Assembly (NCBI GenBank): GCA_000622025.1
Contig: JHWU01000007.1
Coordinates: 17,049 to 81,048, forward strand
DNA: 64,000 nucleotides
Direction of reading: 5' to 3'
Source: Lachnospiraceae bacterium AD3010
Lineage (GTDB): Bacteria > Bacillota > Clostridia > Lachnospirales > Lachnospiraceae
Positions 8,000 through 16,900 of the stretch are shown here, piece after piece. Both the position numbers and the translations under genes were made by a program. Below the pieces are notes generated by a model. It saw only the letters and a list, made by a program, of their open reading frames with translations. It was not told where the DNA came from and searched no databases. The first letter of the stretch is position 1; each line of letters begins with the position of its first letter.

Positions 8000-8746
8000 T
8001 CAGAATATTCCTCTGTTTTCAAACCACTTTTCCAGTAATTCCGGGCGGTTCTTCCCTGTACGCTTCTTTGACTCCGTTAATCGCCAGGCTTCCACCGCAG
8101 CGTGGTCCCCCGAAAGAAGGATATCCGGAACGGATTCACCCCTCCACTCATAGGGCCTTGTATACTGGGGATATTCCAATAGCCCGTTTTCAAAGGACTC
8201 GGTCCCTGCGGAATCGTCATTATTTAATACACCCGGTATCCTCCGGCTCACCGCATCCATTATCACAAGTGCCGGGAGCTCTCCCCCGGTAAGCACATAG
8301 TCACCTATCGAGATCTCGTCCGTAACGATACGGTCAAGCACCCTCTGGTCTATCCCCTCATAGTGGCCGCAGAGAATAATAAGTGCTTCCTCCTTTGAAA
8401 GCTCCTCTGCTTTTGCCTCGTCAAAAGCCCTGCCTCCCGGAGAAGTATAGATAACCCTTACCTTCTTCTCTTCACGCCGGTCTCCCGAAGCCTCCTCATC
8501 AAAGCTTTGTTCGATACGGCTAAGAGCCTCCTGATAGGCAAGCCACACCGGCTCGCAGCTGATAAGCATCCCGGCTCCTCCGCCGTAGGTATAGTCATCA
8601 ACCGACCCGTAGGAGTTCTGTGAAAATGCCCGAAGTGAAACCGTATTTAGGGACAGTATCCCCTTATCCATTGCCCTTCCGATAATGCTGTGGGACATAG
8701 CGTCCTCTATCATTTCAGGGAATAAAGTGATCACACAGTATTTCAT
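8000..8746 (-). CDS. trmD: tRNA (guanine-N1-)-methyltransferase TrmD
   Basis: TrmD methylates G37 next to the anticodon, using S-adenosylmethionine in a trefoil knot. The 248-residue product starts MKYCVITLFPEM, the family's standard N-terminus. It carries the knot residues LCGHYEGIDQRVLD and EISIGDYVLTGGELPALV. The ATG at 8746 replaces a longer opening that would overlap rimM; the gap to the rimM stop is 7 bases. It is last in the ffh-rpsP-khpA-rimM-trmD order conserved in Firmicutes. L19 (rplS) would usually follow but does not here; the next gene is the subtilase. Confidence 0.97.
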   Translation of the reverse strand: MKYCVITLFPEMIEDAMSHSIIGRAMDKGILSLNTVSLRAFSQNSYGSVDDYTYGGGAGMLISCEPVWLAYQEALSRIEQSFDEEASGDRREEKKVRVIYTSPGGRAFDEAKAEELSKEEALIILCGHYEGIDQRVLDRIVTDEISIGDYVLTGGELPALVIMDAVSRRIPGVLNNDDSAGTESFENGLLEYPQYTRPYEWRGESVPDILLSGDHAAVEAWRLTESKKRTGKNRPELLEKWFENRGIF

Positions 8747-8753
8747 CTTTTGT

Positions 8754-9302
8754 CTATGACAGCATACCCGGCAGCGGATCAACCGTCATCCTGCCGTTCT
8801 CAATGTCAACGTAAGTCACGAATTTTTTTACGGCCGGGATCATGATCTCCTTACCTGATCCGTTCCTTATGACATAAACATCATTGCCGGAACCGTGAAG
8901 CACATTTGACACCGTTCCAAGCTCCGTTCCGGAGGTATCAGAAACCAGAAGCCCGATAATATCGGCATCGAAATACTGGTCCTCCTTAAGCTCTGCAATA
9001 TCCTCCCTCCGGGCCAGCACCTCATAGTCCCTGTACTTAACCACATCATTAATATCATCGATCCCTTTAAACTTCAGGATCACCGTTTTCTTAAAGAACT
9101 TTACATTCTCTATCTCCACGGGGACTGTCTCAGCTCCCGAACGAAGATATACATCCTTAAATAAAGAAAAGCGGCCAGGGTCATCCACTTCAGGGTAGAC
9201 CTTGACCTCTCCCTTTATTCCGTGAGTCGTGGTTATTCTGCCTGCAGGCAGATAGTTTTTTTCTAAATCTCTTTTCTCCGTCATCAAAAATCGATCATTC
9301 AT
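8754..9302 (-). CDS. rimM: 16S rRNA processing protein RimM
   Basis: RimM helps mature the 30S head and binds ribosomal protein S19. The 182-residue product has the N-terminal RimM barrel (AGRITTTHGIKGEVKVYPE) and the C-terminal PRC-barrel (YFDADIIGLLVSD, IMIPAVKKFVTYVDIENGRM). The start is uncertain: the ATG at 9302 overlaps the khpA stop by 8 bases, while an in-frame ATG at 9284 lies just after it. Neither has a clear Shine-Dalgarno site, so coupling to khpA is likely. The neighbours khpA and trmD fit the conserved order. Confidence 0.95.
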   Translation of the reverse strand: MNDRFLMTEKRDLEKNYLPAGRITTTHGIKGEVKVYPEVDDPGRFSLFKDVYLRSGAETVPVEIENVKFFKKTVILKFKGIDDINDVVKYRDYEVLARREDIAELKEDQYFDADIIGLLVSDTSGTELGTVSNVLHGSGNDVYVIRNGSGKEIMIPAVKKFVTYVDIENGRMTVDPLPGMLS

Positions 9303-9534
9303 TATTGGTGATGTCAACATTCACCTTACGATTATCCTTGGAAGATGCCGCCTTCACAACGGAACGGATGGACTTTGCTATCCGGCCCTGTTTTCCGATG
9401 ACTTTGCCCATATCGCTTTTATCGACACGAAGCTCAACGTTTATCTCGTTTTCATTCTCTGTTTCAGTCACATGTACCTCATCCGGATTGTCCACAAGAG
9501 CTTTGGCGATCACTTCCACTACTTCCTTCATCAT
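9295..9534 (-). CDS. khpA: KH-domain RNA-binding protein KhpA
   Basis: KhpA (YlqC) is a single KH-domain RNA-binding protein that pairs with KhpB/EloR in other Firmicutes and influences elongation and small RNAs. The 79-residue product carries the KH signature DKSDMGKVIGKQGRIAKSIRSVV, with its G-K-Q-G loop. It lies between rpsP and rimM, its usual place. Two tandem ATG codons open the gene. It ends inside the start region of rimM. Confidence 0.94.
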   Translation of the reverse strand: MMKEVVEVIAKALVDNPDEVHVTETENENEINVELRVDKSDMGKVIGKQGRIAKSIRSVVKAASSKDNRKVNVDITNNE

Positions 9535-9555
9535 AGAAATGCCTCCTGACCGGAC

Positions 9556-9798
9556 TTAAATGATCCCTGCTTTTTTGAATAATCTCTGAACAGTCTCTGT
9601 AGGCTGTGCTCCGTTCTGAAGCCACTTTTTGGCTTCCTCCTCATTTACCTTGAATTCAGAGGGCTCCTTTAAGGGATCATAGGTTCCGATCTCTGCCACA
9701 TTCTTTGAATTTGAAACAGAATTCCTGGCATCAGCCACAACAACCCTGTAAAAAGGAGCCTTTTTCTTACCGATTCTCTTTAATCTGATCTTTAACAT
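9556..9798 (-). CDS. rpsP: 30S ribosomal protein S16
   Basis: S16 is an assembly protein of the 30S body. The 80-residue sequence opens [21 protein letters not shown], as in almost all bacteria, and contains [19 protein letters not shown]. The ATG at 9798 follows an AAGGA site 8 bases upstream; a longer frame to 9852 runs into the hairpin region and was rejected. It lies directly downstream of ffh, past a hairpin pair that may tune expression. Confidence 0.98.
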   Translation of the reverse strand: MLKIRLKRIGKKKAPFYRVVVADARNSVSNSKNVAEIGTYDPLKEPSEFKVNEEEAKKWLQNGAQPTETVQRLFKKAGII

Positions 9799-9838
9799 TT
9801 GAATATCCTTTCTTTTCTGTAAAACTGAAATGTATTTT

Positions 9839-9880
9839 CCGGTGGTATCCACCGGTATATCAAAAACCGTGTGAACACGG
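9839..9880 (-). terminator. two hairpins in the ffh-rpsP gap
   Basis: Minus strand: CCGTGT-TC-ACACGG followed by TTTTTG (9862-9880), then CCGGTGG-ATA-CCACCGG (9839-9855). The first resembles a weak intrinsic terminator 9 bases past the ffh stop. Because rpsP follows at once with no clear promoter, partial termination or processing is more likely than a full stop. Confidence 0.5.
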
Positions 9881-9888
9881 ATCGATAC

Positions 9889-11256
9889 CTATCTTAAACC
9901 CTTCATCATGGATGCCAGATTTCCCATGCCTCCGAAGCCTCCGAAACCGCGCTTCCCCTTCATCATCCCGGGCATACGCTTCATCATCTTCTGCATCTCC
10001 GTAAACTCCTTGACCAGGCGGTTAACATGCATGATGTCAACACCGGCTCCCCTTGCTATCCTGTGCTTTCTCTGGGGATTAAGGAGCTTTGGATTCGCTC
10101 TTTCAGCCTTTGTCATGGAATGTATTATGGCTTCATTCCTTTTTAGCCGGCTCTCATCCACCATTCCGGAAATATCCTTGCCTCCGGTAAGTCCGGGCAG
10201 CATTCCGAGGATCGAGCTTAAGCCTCCCATCTTATTCATCTGCGCCATTGCGGAGAGATAATCGTCAAAATCGAATTTACCCTTTTTGACGCTTTCCTTC
10301 ATCTTTTCCGCAGACTCCCGGTCCACGGTGTCAGCGGCCTTCTCTATAAGGGAAAGCACATCTCCCATTCCGAGTATCCTTGAAGCCATTCGGTCGGGAT
10401 AGAATTCCTCAAGGCCATCGCTCTTTTCACTTACGCCCACGTAATACACGGGAGTACCCACCGTACTGCGGATCGACAGTATCGCTCCGCCTCTGGCATC
10501 GCCGTCAAGCTTTGAAAGGATGATACCGTCAAGACCCACGCGCTCATTGAATCCTCTGGCAACATCCACAGCAGCCTGTCCCGTTCCGGCATCCACTACA
10601 AGGACCGTGTCAGTAATATCCACATTGTCCTTAATGTGCTTCAGCTCTTCCATCAGCTCTTCGTCAACCTCGAGCCGTCCGGCGGTATCAAGTATTACCA
10701 CATCAAAGCCGTGCTTTTTTGCGTACTCTAATGAATCAAGGGCGATCTTTACGGGATCCTTGCAATCCTCTTCCATAAAAAAGCCGGCTTCAACCTTATC
10801 AGCGTTTATCTCCAGCTGCTTTGCTGCAGCGGGTCTGTATACGTCAAGAGCCGCAAGGAGGCTCTTCTTTCCCTTTTTCTTAAGCCTGAGGGCAAGCTTT
10901 GCGGCAGTGGTGGTCTTACCTGCACCATTAAGACCGCAGAGCATGATCACGGTGATACTCTGACCGGGAGCGAATTTTAATTCCTCTGCATCACCGAGAA
11001 GAGATACCATTTCCTCATTTACGATCTTAATGACCGTCTGTCCGGGATTTAAGCCCTTCAGCACCTCTTCGCCGACAGCTTTTTCCTCTATGCTCTTTAC
11101 AAAGGACTTGACGACCTTGAAATTCACATCCGCTTCAAGGAGTGCCATCTTTACTTCCTTCAAGGAAGCCTTTACATCCGCCTCCGTGAGCATTCCTTTT
11201 GATCTTAAGCCCTTGAACACATTCTGAAGTTTTTCCGTAAGGCTTTCAAATGCCAT
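9889..11256 (-). CDS. ffh: signal recognition particle protein Ffh
   Basis: Ffh is the SRP GTPase that binds signal sequences and SRP RNA and docks with FtsY. The 455-residue protein has the N domain, then the G domain with GLNGAGKTTTAAKLA, DTAGRLEVDEELMEEL and TKLDGDARGGA. The methionine-rich M domain ends in GMMKGKRGFGGFGGMGNLASMM. The ylxM stop and this ATG overlap by one base (TAATG). A GGGAG site lies just upstream of the ATG. The partner receptor ftsY is encoded 1.8 kb upstream in the same block. Confidence 0.98.
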   Translation of the reverse strand: MAFESLTEKLQNVFKGLRSKGMLTEADVKASLKEVKMALLEADVNFKVVKSFVKSIEEKAVGEEVLKGLNPGQTVIKIVNEEMVSLLGDAEELKFAPGQSITVIMLCGLNGAGKTTTAAKLALRLKKKGKKSLLAALDVYRPAAAKQLEINADKVEAGFFMEEDCKDPVKIALDSLEYAKKHGFDVVILDTAGRLEVDEELMEELKHIKDNVDITDTVLVVDAGTGQAAVDVARGFNERVGLDGIILSKLDGDARGGAILSIRSTVGTPVYYVGVSEKSDGLEEFYPDRMASRILGMGDVLSLIEKAADTVDRESAEKMKESVKKGKFDFDDYLSAMAQMNKMGGLSSILGMLPGLTGGKDISGMVDESRLKRNEAIIHSMTKAERANPKLLNPQRKHRIARGAGVDIMHVNRLVKEFTEMQKMMKRMPGMMKGKRGFGGFGGMGNLASMMKGLR

Positions 11257-11600
11257 TAAAGATCTCCCAATATTCTGTCGGCTATGGAGGCTATCCTCCC
11301 CGCTTCGGCATTATCTGTCTTTTCAAGGATGGACTCCGCTGCTGCTTTTATCTCCCGTACCAGCCTGCCGGTTTCCTCAAAGCGTTTGATAAGACCCAGC
11401 TTTTCCTCGTAACCGCTTAAGCTCTGCCTGCAGCGGTTAAGCATTGCAGACACTGCCTGACGGCTTATTCCGTACTCCTTAGATATCTCGGATAATGACA
11501 TATCCTCCATAACGGAGGCCTCATATATTTCTCTCTGCTTATCCTTAAGGAGGTTTCCGTAGAAATCAAAAAGCAGCGCTTCCTTAAGTGCATCCTTCAA
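11256..11600 (-). CDS. ylxM: SRP-associated helix-turn-helix protein YlxM
   Basis: YlxM (UPF0122) is a small sigma-70 region-4-like helix-turn-helix protein, nearly always encoded just before ffh. It has been linked to SRP function. The sequence shows DFYGNLLKDKQREIYE, then the helix-turn-helix SLSEISKEYGISRQAVSAMLNR. The TTG at 11600 is preferred. It yields the typical short N-terminus MKDALKEALLFDFYG, with AAGGA upstream. The ATG at 11645 abuts a -10-like hexamer and would lie before the likely transcription start. With this start the protein has 114 residues; with the ATG it would have 129. Confidence 0.88.
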   Translation of the reverse strand: MKDALKEALLFDFYGNLLKDKQREIYEASVMEDMSLSEISKEYGISRQAVSAMLNRCRQSLSGYEEKLGLIKRFEETGRLVREIKAAAESILEKTDNAEAGRIASIADRILGDL

Positions 11601-11645
11601 TTCCGCTACCGTCCTTTTCCCGGTCAAAAATGACCAACGGAGCAT

Positions 11646-11674
11646 ATCCTAACATAAAAAAGCAAGGCTGTCAA
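11646..11674 (-). promoter_or_regulatory. candidate promoter of ylxM-ffh, inside ilvA terminator
   Basis: Minus strand: TTGACA (11669-11674), a 17-base spacer, then TAGGAT (11646-11651). The perfect -35 box is part of the right arm of the ilvA terminator stem. The -10 ends just before the ATG at 11645, which argues for the downstream TTG start of ylxM. Confidence 0.55.
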
Positions 11675-11694
11675 TAAAGCATGTTGACAGCCCT
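11656..11694 (-). terminator. intrinsic terminator after ilvA
   Basis: On the minus strand, AGGGCTGTCAA pairs with TTGACAGCCTT around a 9-base loop, with one mismatch. It is followed by GC and six T residues. It lies 27 bases past the ilvA stop. Confidence 0.85.
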
Positions 11695-11720
11695 GTTCTT
11701 ACCAGAAAATGCAGCGGATC

Positions 11721-12956
11721 TCACAATGCCGCCCTTACCTGCTTCGGTTTATAGCCGTTTTTATCGAGAGCGGATAAGATCTGTTCCTTATGCCAGGTAC
11801 CGAAGGCCTCCAGGGTGATCCGAAGCTCCACCTCGGCTGAGCGGTTGGTATTAACGAACTGGTTATGCTCAAGCTTTATAACGTTTCCGTTCTCTCTCGC
11901 TATGGTACCCGCAACCCTCTCAAGCTCTCCCGGCTTGTCAGGTAGGAGGACCGAAACGGTAAAGATCCTGTCACGAAGGATAAGTCCCTGCTGTACCACA
12001 CTTGACATGGTGATAACATCCATATTTCCACCCGAAAGAATGGAAACCACTTTTTTCCCCTTACATTTAAGCTGCTTTAATGCCGCTACTGACAATAACC
12101 CCGAATTTTCAACGATCATCTTGTGGTTTTCCACCATATCAAGAAAGGCGATAACAAGATCAGAATCCGGAACGGTTATTATATCATCCAGATTTTCACG
12201 GAGATATGGGAAAATAAGCTTTCCCGGTGTCTTCACCGCAGTACCGTCGGCAATGGTCGAAGCTGTTTTCAGTGTTGTGACCTTCCCCTTCTTAAATGAC
12301 GCCGAGAGACAGGCTGCCCCCTCGGGCTCTACGCCGATAACCTTTACCTTTGGATGAAGAAGCTTTACAAGAGTGGATACTCCGGTGGCAAGTCCGCCGC
12401 CCCCTACAGGCACCAGAATATAATCAACCAGCGGCAGCTCCTTAAATATCTCCATAGCTATGGAGCCCTGTCCCGTAGCGACACAGAGGTCATCAAAGGG
12501 ATGAACAAAGGTGTAACCGTTTTCCTCTGCAAGCCTCAGTGCTTCTGAACAGGCATCATCATATATATCTCCAAAAAGGATCACCTCGGCTCCAAGAGCC
12601 TTGGTGCGGTTGACCTTAATAAGCGGGGTAGTGGTCGGCATCACTATTACCGCTCTGCAGCCAAAGGACTGAGCCGCGAATGCAACTCCCTGGGCGTGGT
12701 TTCCGGCTGAAGCGGTGATCACTCCTCTGTCCCGCTCCTCCTTTGAAAGACGGCTCACCCTGTAATAGGCGCCCCGGATCTTATAAGCTCCTGTCCTCTG
12801 CATATTTTCCGGCTTTAAATACACCTGGTTTTCGCAGGATGCGGAAAAGAAGTCACTGTGTATGAGCTTCGTCTCTACCGTGACCTCCTTAACCTTTTCA
12901 GAAGCCTCTTCAAAGGCCTCCAGACTTAAGTATTCATATTCTTTCTTATCTGACAT
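11721..12956 (-). CDS. ilvA: threonine ammonia-lyase
   Basis: The enzyme deaminates threonine to 2-oxobutanoate with pyridoxal phosphate, feeding isoleucine synthesis or propionate formation. The 411-residue protein has the PLP lysine in QRTGAYKIRGAYYRV, the glycine-rich phosphate site VGGGGLATGV, and SGGN later in the fold. The last 80 residues form an ACT-like regulatory domain (FTVSVLLPDKPGELERVAGTI). This is the short, single-ACT type, which may be catabolic (TdcB-like) or biosynthetic. It interrupts the usual ftsY-ylxM junction, is separated from ftsY by a repeat dyad, and ends at its own terminator, so it looks like an insertion into the conserved block. Confidence 0.93.
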   Translation of the reverse strand: MSDKKEYEYLSLEAFEEASEKVKEVTVETKLIHSDFFSASCENQVYLKPENMQRTGAYKIRGAYYRVSRLSKEERDRGVITASAGNHAQGVAFAAQSFGCRAVIVMPTTTPLIKVNRTKALGAEVILFGDIYDDACSEALRLAEENGYTFVHPFDDLCVATGQGSIAMEIFKELPLVDYILVPVGGGGLATGVSTLVKLLHPKVKVIGVEPEGAACLSASFKKGKVTTLKTASTIADGTAVKTPGKLIFPYLRENLDDIITVPDSDLVIAFLDMVENHKMIVENSGLLSVAALKQLKCKGKKVVSILSGGNMDVITMSSVVQQGLILRDRIFTVSVLLPDKPGELERVAGTIARENGNVIKLEHNQFVNTNRSAEVELRITLEAFGTWHKEQILSALDKNGYKPKQVRAAL

Positions 12957-12987
12957 CTCCTGCTCTCCCGTCTTTCATAAAAATCAG

Positions 12988-13026
12988 GTCATCCTGAGGG
13001 CTAACCATCTGTCAGCCCGAAGGATC
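12988..13026. repeat. ATCCTTCG-family dyad repeat
   Basis: This copy reads GTCATCCTGAGGGCT, an 11-base loop, then AGCCCGAAGGATC. The arms pair over most of their length. It touches the ftsY stop codon at 13027 and lies in the ftsY-ilvA gap. Confidence 0.8.
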
Positions 13027-13908
13027 CTAATCCGCCTCTTTATTAAAAAGATTATCCACAAATTTATCAGCATCGAATTTTTCAAGATCCGTGATCTTCT
13101 CTCCGAGACCGATGAATTTGACCGGTATCTTCAATTCGTTTTCGATACTTAAGACTATGCCGCCCTTTGCGCTCCCGTCAAGCTTTGTAAGGATTATGCC
13201 CTTTACATCGGTCACGGACATAAATTCCTTTGCCTGGTTCATGGCATTCTGTCCGGTGGTTCCGTCAACCACCACAAGAGTCTCCTTCTTAGCCCCTGGA
13301 AACTCCGAGTTTATGATGGTATTTATCTTCTTCAGCTCATTCATAAGGTTCTGCTTATTATGAAGCCTTCCGGCAGTATCGCAGAATAAAAGATCAACGT
13401 TCCTTGCCTTTGCCGCCTTAACGGAATCAAAAACAACCGCTCCCGGGTCTCCTCCTTCGACTCCCCTTATCATCTCCACTCCGGCTCTGTCAGCCCAGAC
13501 CTGAAGCTGGTCTATCGCCGCAGCCCTGAAGGTATCCGCAGCGGAAAGAAGCACCTTCTTTCCCATATCCTTATAAATATGCGCAAGCTTACCTACAGAC
13601 GTGGTCTTTCCGACACCGTTCACCCCAACAACAAGGACTACAGAGGGACCCTCCTCAAAGTCATAGAGGTCTCCCATATCAAAGCTTTTAAGGCTCTCCT
13701 TCATGCTCTCCATAAGGAGCTCTCTGCACTTCCCCGGCTCGGAGATACGCTGTTCCCTTACCCTGACCTTCAGATCCTCTATAAGCTTTTCGGTTGTGGC
13801 AATACCCACATCACCCATGACAAGAAGCTCTTCCAGCTCTTCAAAAAACTCGCTGTCTATCTCCTTATATCCGGTAAAGAAATTTGCAATATTTTGAAAA
13901 AATCCCAT
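13027..13908 (-). CDS. ftsY: SRP receptor FtsY
   Basis: FtsY is the membrane-associated GTPase that receives the SRP-ribosome complex. The 293-residue protein is essentially the NG core, lacking the long acidic A domain of Gram-negative forms. The motifs are GVNGVGKTTSVGKLA (P-loop), DTAGRLHNKQNLMNELKK and TKLDGSAKGG. Its ATG overlaps the smc stop (TGATG). The smc-ftsY coupling is standard in Firmicutes. The gene ends at a repeat dyad, with ilvA rather than ylxM next. Confidence 0.97.
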   Translation of the reverse strand: MGFFQNIANFFTGYKEIDSEFFEELEELLVMGDVGIATTEKLIEDLKVRVREQRISEPGKCRELLMESMKESLKSFDMGDLYDFEEGPSVVLVVGVNGVGKTTSVGKLAHIYKDMGKKVLLSAADTFRAAAIDQLQVWADRAGVEMIRGVEGGDPGAVVFDSVKAAKARNVDLLFCDTAGRLHNKQNLMNELKKINTIINSEFPGAKKETLVVVDGTTGQNAMNQAKEFMSVTDVKGIILTKLDGSAKGGIVLSIENELKIPVKFIGLGEKITDLEKFDADKFVDNLFNKEAD

Positions 13909-16900
13909 CAGTCATAATCCTCCAGATCCACATTGACCTGCGTAGACACACCCTTCTCCTGCATGGTGATACCGTAAAGTCTGTCAGACTTCATCATGGT
14001 GCCCCTTCTATGTGTGATCACGATAAACTGCGTGTGCTTTATAAGGTTGCAGAGGTAGGAAGCAAAGCGGTCAACATTGGCTTCATCAAGCGCAGCCTCG
14101 ATCTCATCCAGAAGACAGAATGGAGACGGCTTCAGAGCCTGTATGGCAAAAAGCAGTGCTATGGCTGACAGTGCCTTTTCCCCTCCGGATAACTGCATCA
14201 TATTCTGCAGCTTCTTTCCCGGAGGCTGGGCAATGATCCGGATATCCGTTTCCAGAATATTCTCTGGATCGATAAGCTCCAGTGTTCCCTTTCCTCCTCC
14301 GAAAAGCTTCTTGAATACCACATCATACTGCTTCGCAATATCCTCAAACTTCTTCGAGAAGAGCTTTTTCATATTGTCATCAAGCTCGGCAATTATATTT
14401 CTAAGATCCTCTTCGGCCTTTAGAAGATCGTTCCTCTGTCCGTCCTCGAAGGTATATCTGTCAAAGAGATTCTTATATTCCTCGATAGCATTGACATTTA
14501 CATTTCCAAGCTCTCTTATGGCGTTCTTTACCGCAAAGGTGGCCTTCTTAAGCTTTGAAAGATCAGTCATCTCTTCATTTCTGAGCTCCATAGCGGCACT
14601 TCTGGTCATCTGGTACTCATCCCACATATAATTGGTGAAGCTCTCCTCGTCACGCTCACACTTTTCCTTCTGTGACATAAGCCTGTCGATCTCCCGCTCT
14701 ATACTGCTCTTTCTTTCGCTTATATTGCCGATCTCCCTGAAGATACCCTTCTGTCTTTCGGAGAGCTCGTTCTTTTTGTCATAAAGAGCCTTAAGCTCCT
14801 GATTCTTGGAGTCATTGTCCGTACCGTAATTCTCTATCTGCTCCTCCAGGGTCCTGATCTCCAGAGTCTTTGTATCTCTCTCCTTTTTATTTTCTTCAAT
14901 GCTCTGCTCGTTTATCCTTATTTCGCTCTCACTGCGGCTTAAGGCATTGGAGAGTCGGTTAAGCTCCTCCTCAACATGCGACTGCTCACCCCTTAGGGAT
15001 ACGTTTTTCTTATCCTCCTCAGAAAGCTTTTCTTTAAGCTTTTCAGCCTTTTCAAGGATGGTTTCAATGGCGATATTAAGCTCCTCTATCTCCTTAGAGA
15101 TCTCTTTTTCCTTATCAAAGGAGAACTGAAGGTCACTGTTGACCTTTTCCTTCAGGGAGCTTATCTCCCCAATCTGTTCCTCTATCGCCTTATTCTCCTT
15201 TAATATCCCTCCGCTTCCTTCGCCGAGTTCCTTTTCACGGTCCTTTAACTGCTTAAGGCTCAATGAAGCGGTATTATACTTAAGCTCAAGCTCCTTCTTT
15301 TTTTCCGAAAGATTATTCTTTTTAATGCTGTTATCTGTCTTTTTTCGTCTCAGATCCTCTATCTTTTCAAGGCACTTATCAACCTCTGCCAGGGTTTCCT
15401 TCAATTCCTTCTCAAGGGCCTCTATCTCCCTTGTTCTCCCGAGAAGTCCGGAATTATTCTTATATGCCCCTCCGGATATGGATCCCCCGGGATTCAAGGC
15501 TTCACCGGAAAGAGTAACCATTCTGACCCTGTAATGGTACTTCCTTGCGATCTTTAATGCGTTATCCACATTGTCTACAACAAGATAATTGCCAAGAAGT
15601 GAGCCTGCCACCTTCTCATATTTTTTCTCACAGTCCACTAAAGTATCTGCCCGTCCAAGAGCTCCGGGCTCATTAAGCAGGGCATCATCAGAAAGATCCC
15701 TTGACTCGATCGACGTAAGAGGTAAAAATGTTGCACGTCCGGCGTGTTCCGTCTTTAATACCTCTATCAGCTTTTTCGCGGTATTTTCATCCTTTGTTAC
15801 TATGTTCTGGAGATTGCCTCCGAGAGCCGTTTCTATGGCAGTCTCGTATTTTTTCTGAACCTTTATCAGGTCGGCAACGACCCCCTCTATCCCCTTCTCA
15901 TGCCGCCTTTCCTCCATGGCACGCTTAACGGCACTTCCGTAGCCCTCATAGCGCTCTGCCATATTTTTAAGGCTCTCAAGCTTTGACTTCTTCTCATGAT
16001 AGATTATCTCTAAGGAATGGTGGTCACTGTCTGCTTTTTCCAGCTCGCTGCGAACCTTCTGGTCTTCGCTTTCCAGACTTTCAAGACTGTCCTCAAGCTT
16101 CTTTAATGAGGAATCCGCCTCGTCAAATTCCTTTAAGGCAGCCTCAATTTCACCCTTTATTTCCTTTTCTCCCGTATGGATCCTTATGAGACTCTGGGAA
16201 AGCTCGGACTTTCTAAGTTCCGCCTGCTCAAGCATGGTATCGTATCTGGCAATGCTTCCCCTGATATCATTTCTTCCGTTCAGAAGCTCGATCAGTGCAG
16301 ACTTTTTCCTTTCAAGCTCCTCACTCTTACTGTTATTCTCATGGTTATAGAGATCGATCTGCTCACGGAATTCATCCAGTCCCGAATCAATGGCAGACAG
16401 TTTTTCATCAATGGTAGCCTTACGGACAGTTAATCTCTGCTTTTCCTGTCTGTTTTTCTCTGTTTCACTCTTTAATTCGTTTATACGGCTGCTGAAGTGC
16501 TCGTCACTAACCTTCAGGGAATGTATCTGCTCCTTTAATACGTTTATCTGTCCCTCTATCTGACCCTTAAAAAGCGTGGAATTGGAGATCTCTGCCTTCT
16601 TCCTGTCGATGTCCTCATCAACGGTTTTCAGCTCGTCACCGATCTCAACATAGCTTTTCTGGCTTTCTGTGTAGCTTTCGCTTATTTCCTTAAGGTCAGC
16701 TTCAGCTATGCCGCTCTTCTTCTCTATTTCCTTAAGCTCTGAATCGTTCCTCTCTGTTTCCAGAAGAAAGACATTGGCATCAAGCTCCTTTAAGTCCTCC
16801 TTTTTCTGGAGATAGACCTTAGCCTTTTCCGACTGGCTCCGAAGAGGGTCCAGCTGCTTTTCAAGCTCATCAAGCCTGTCCGTCACACGAAGCAGATTAT

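Noticed and set aside
9556..9852. Longer form of S16 starting at 9852
   Set aside because: The extra N-terminus lies in the leader with hairpins; [10 protein letters not shown] at 9798 is the universal start.
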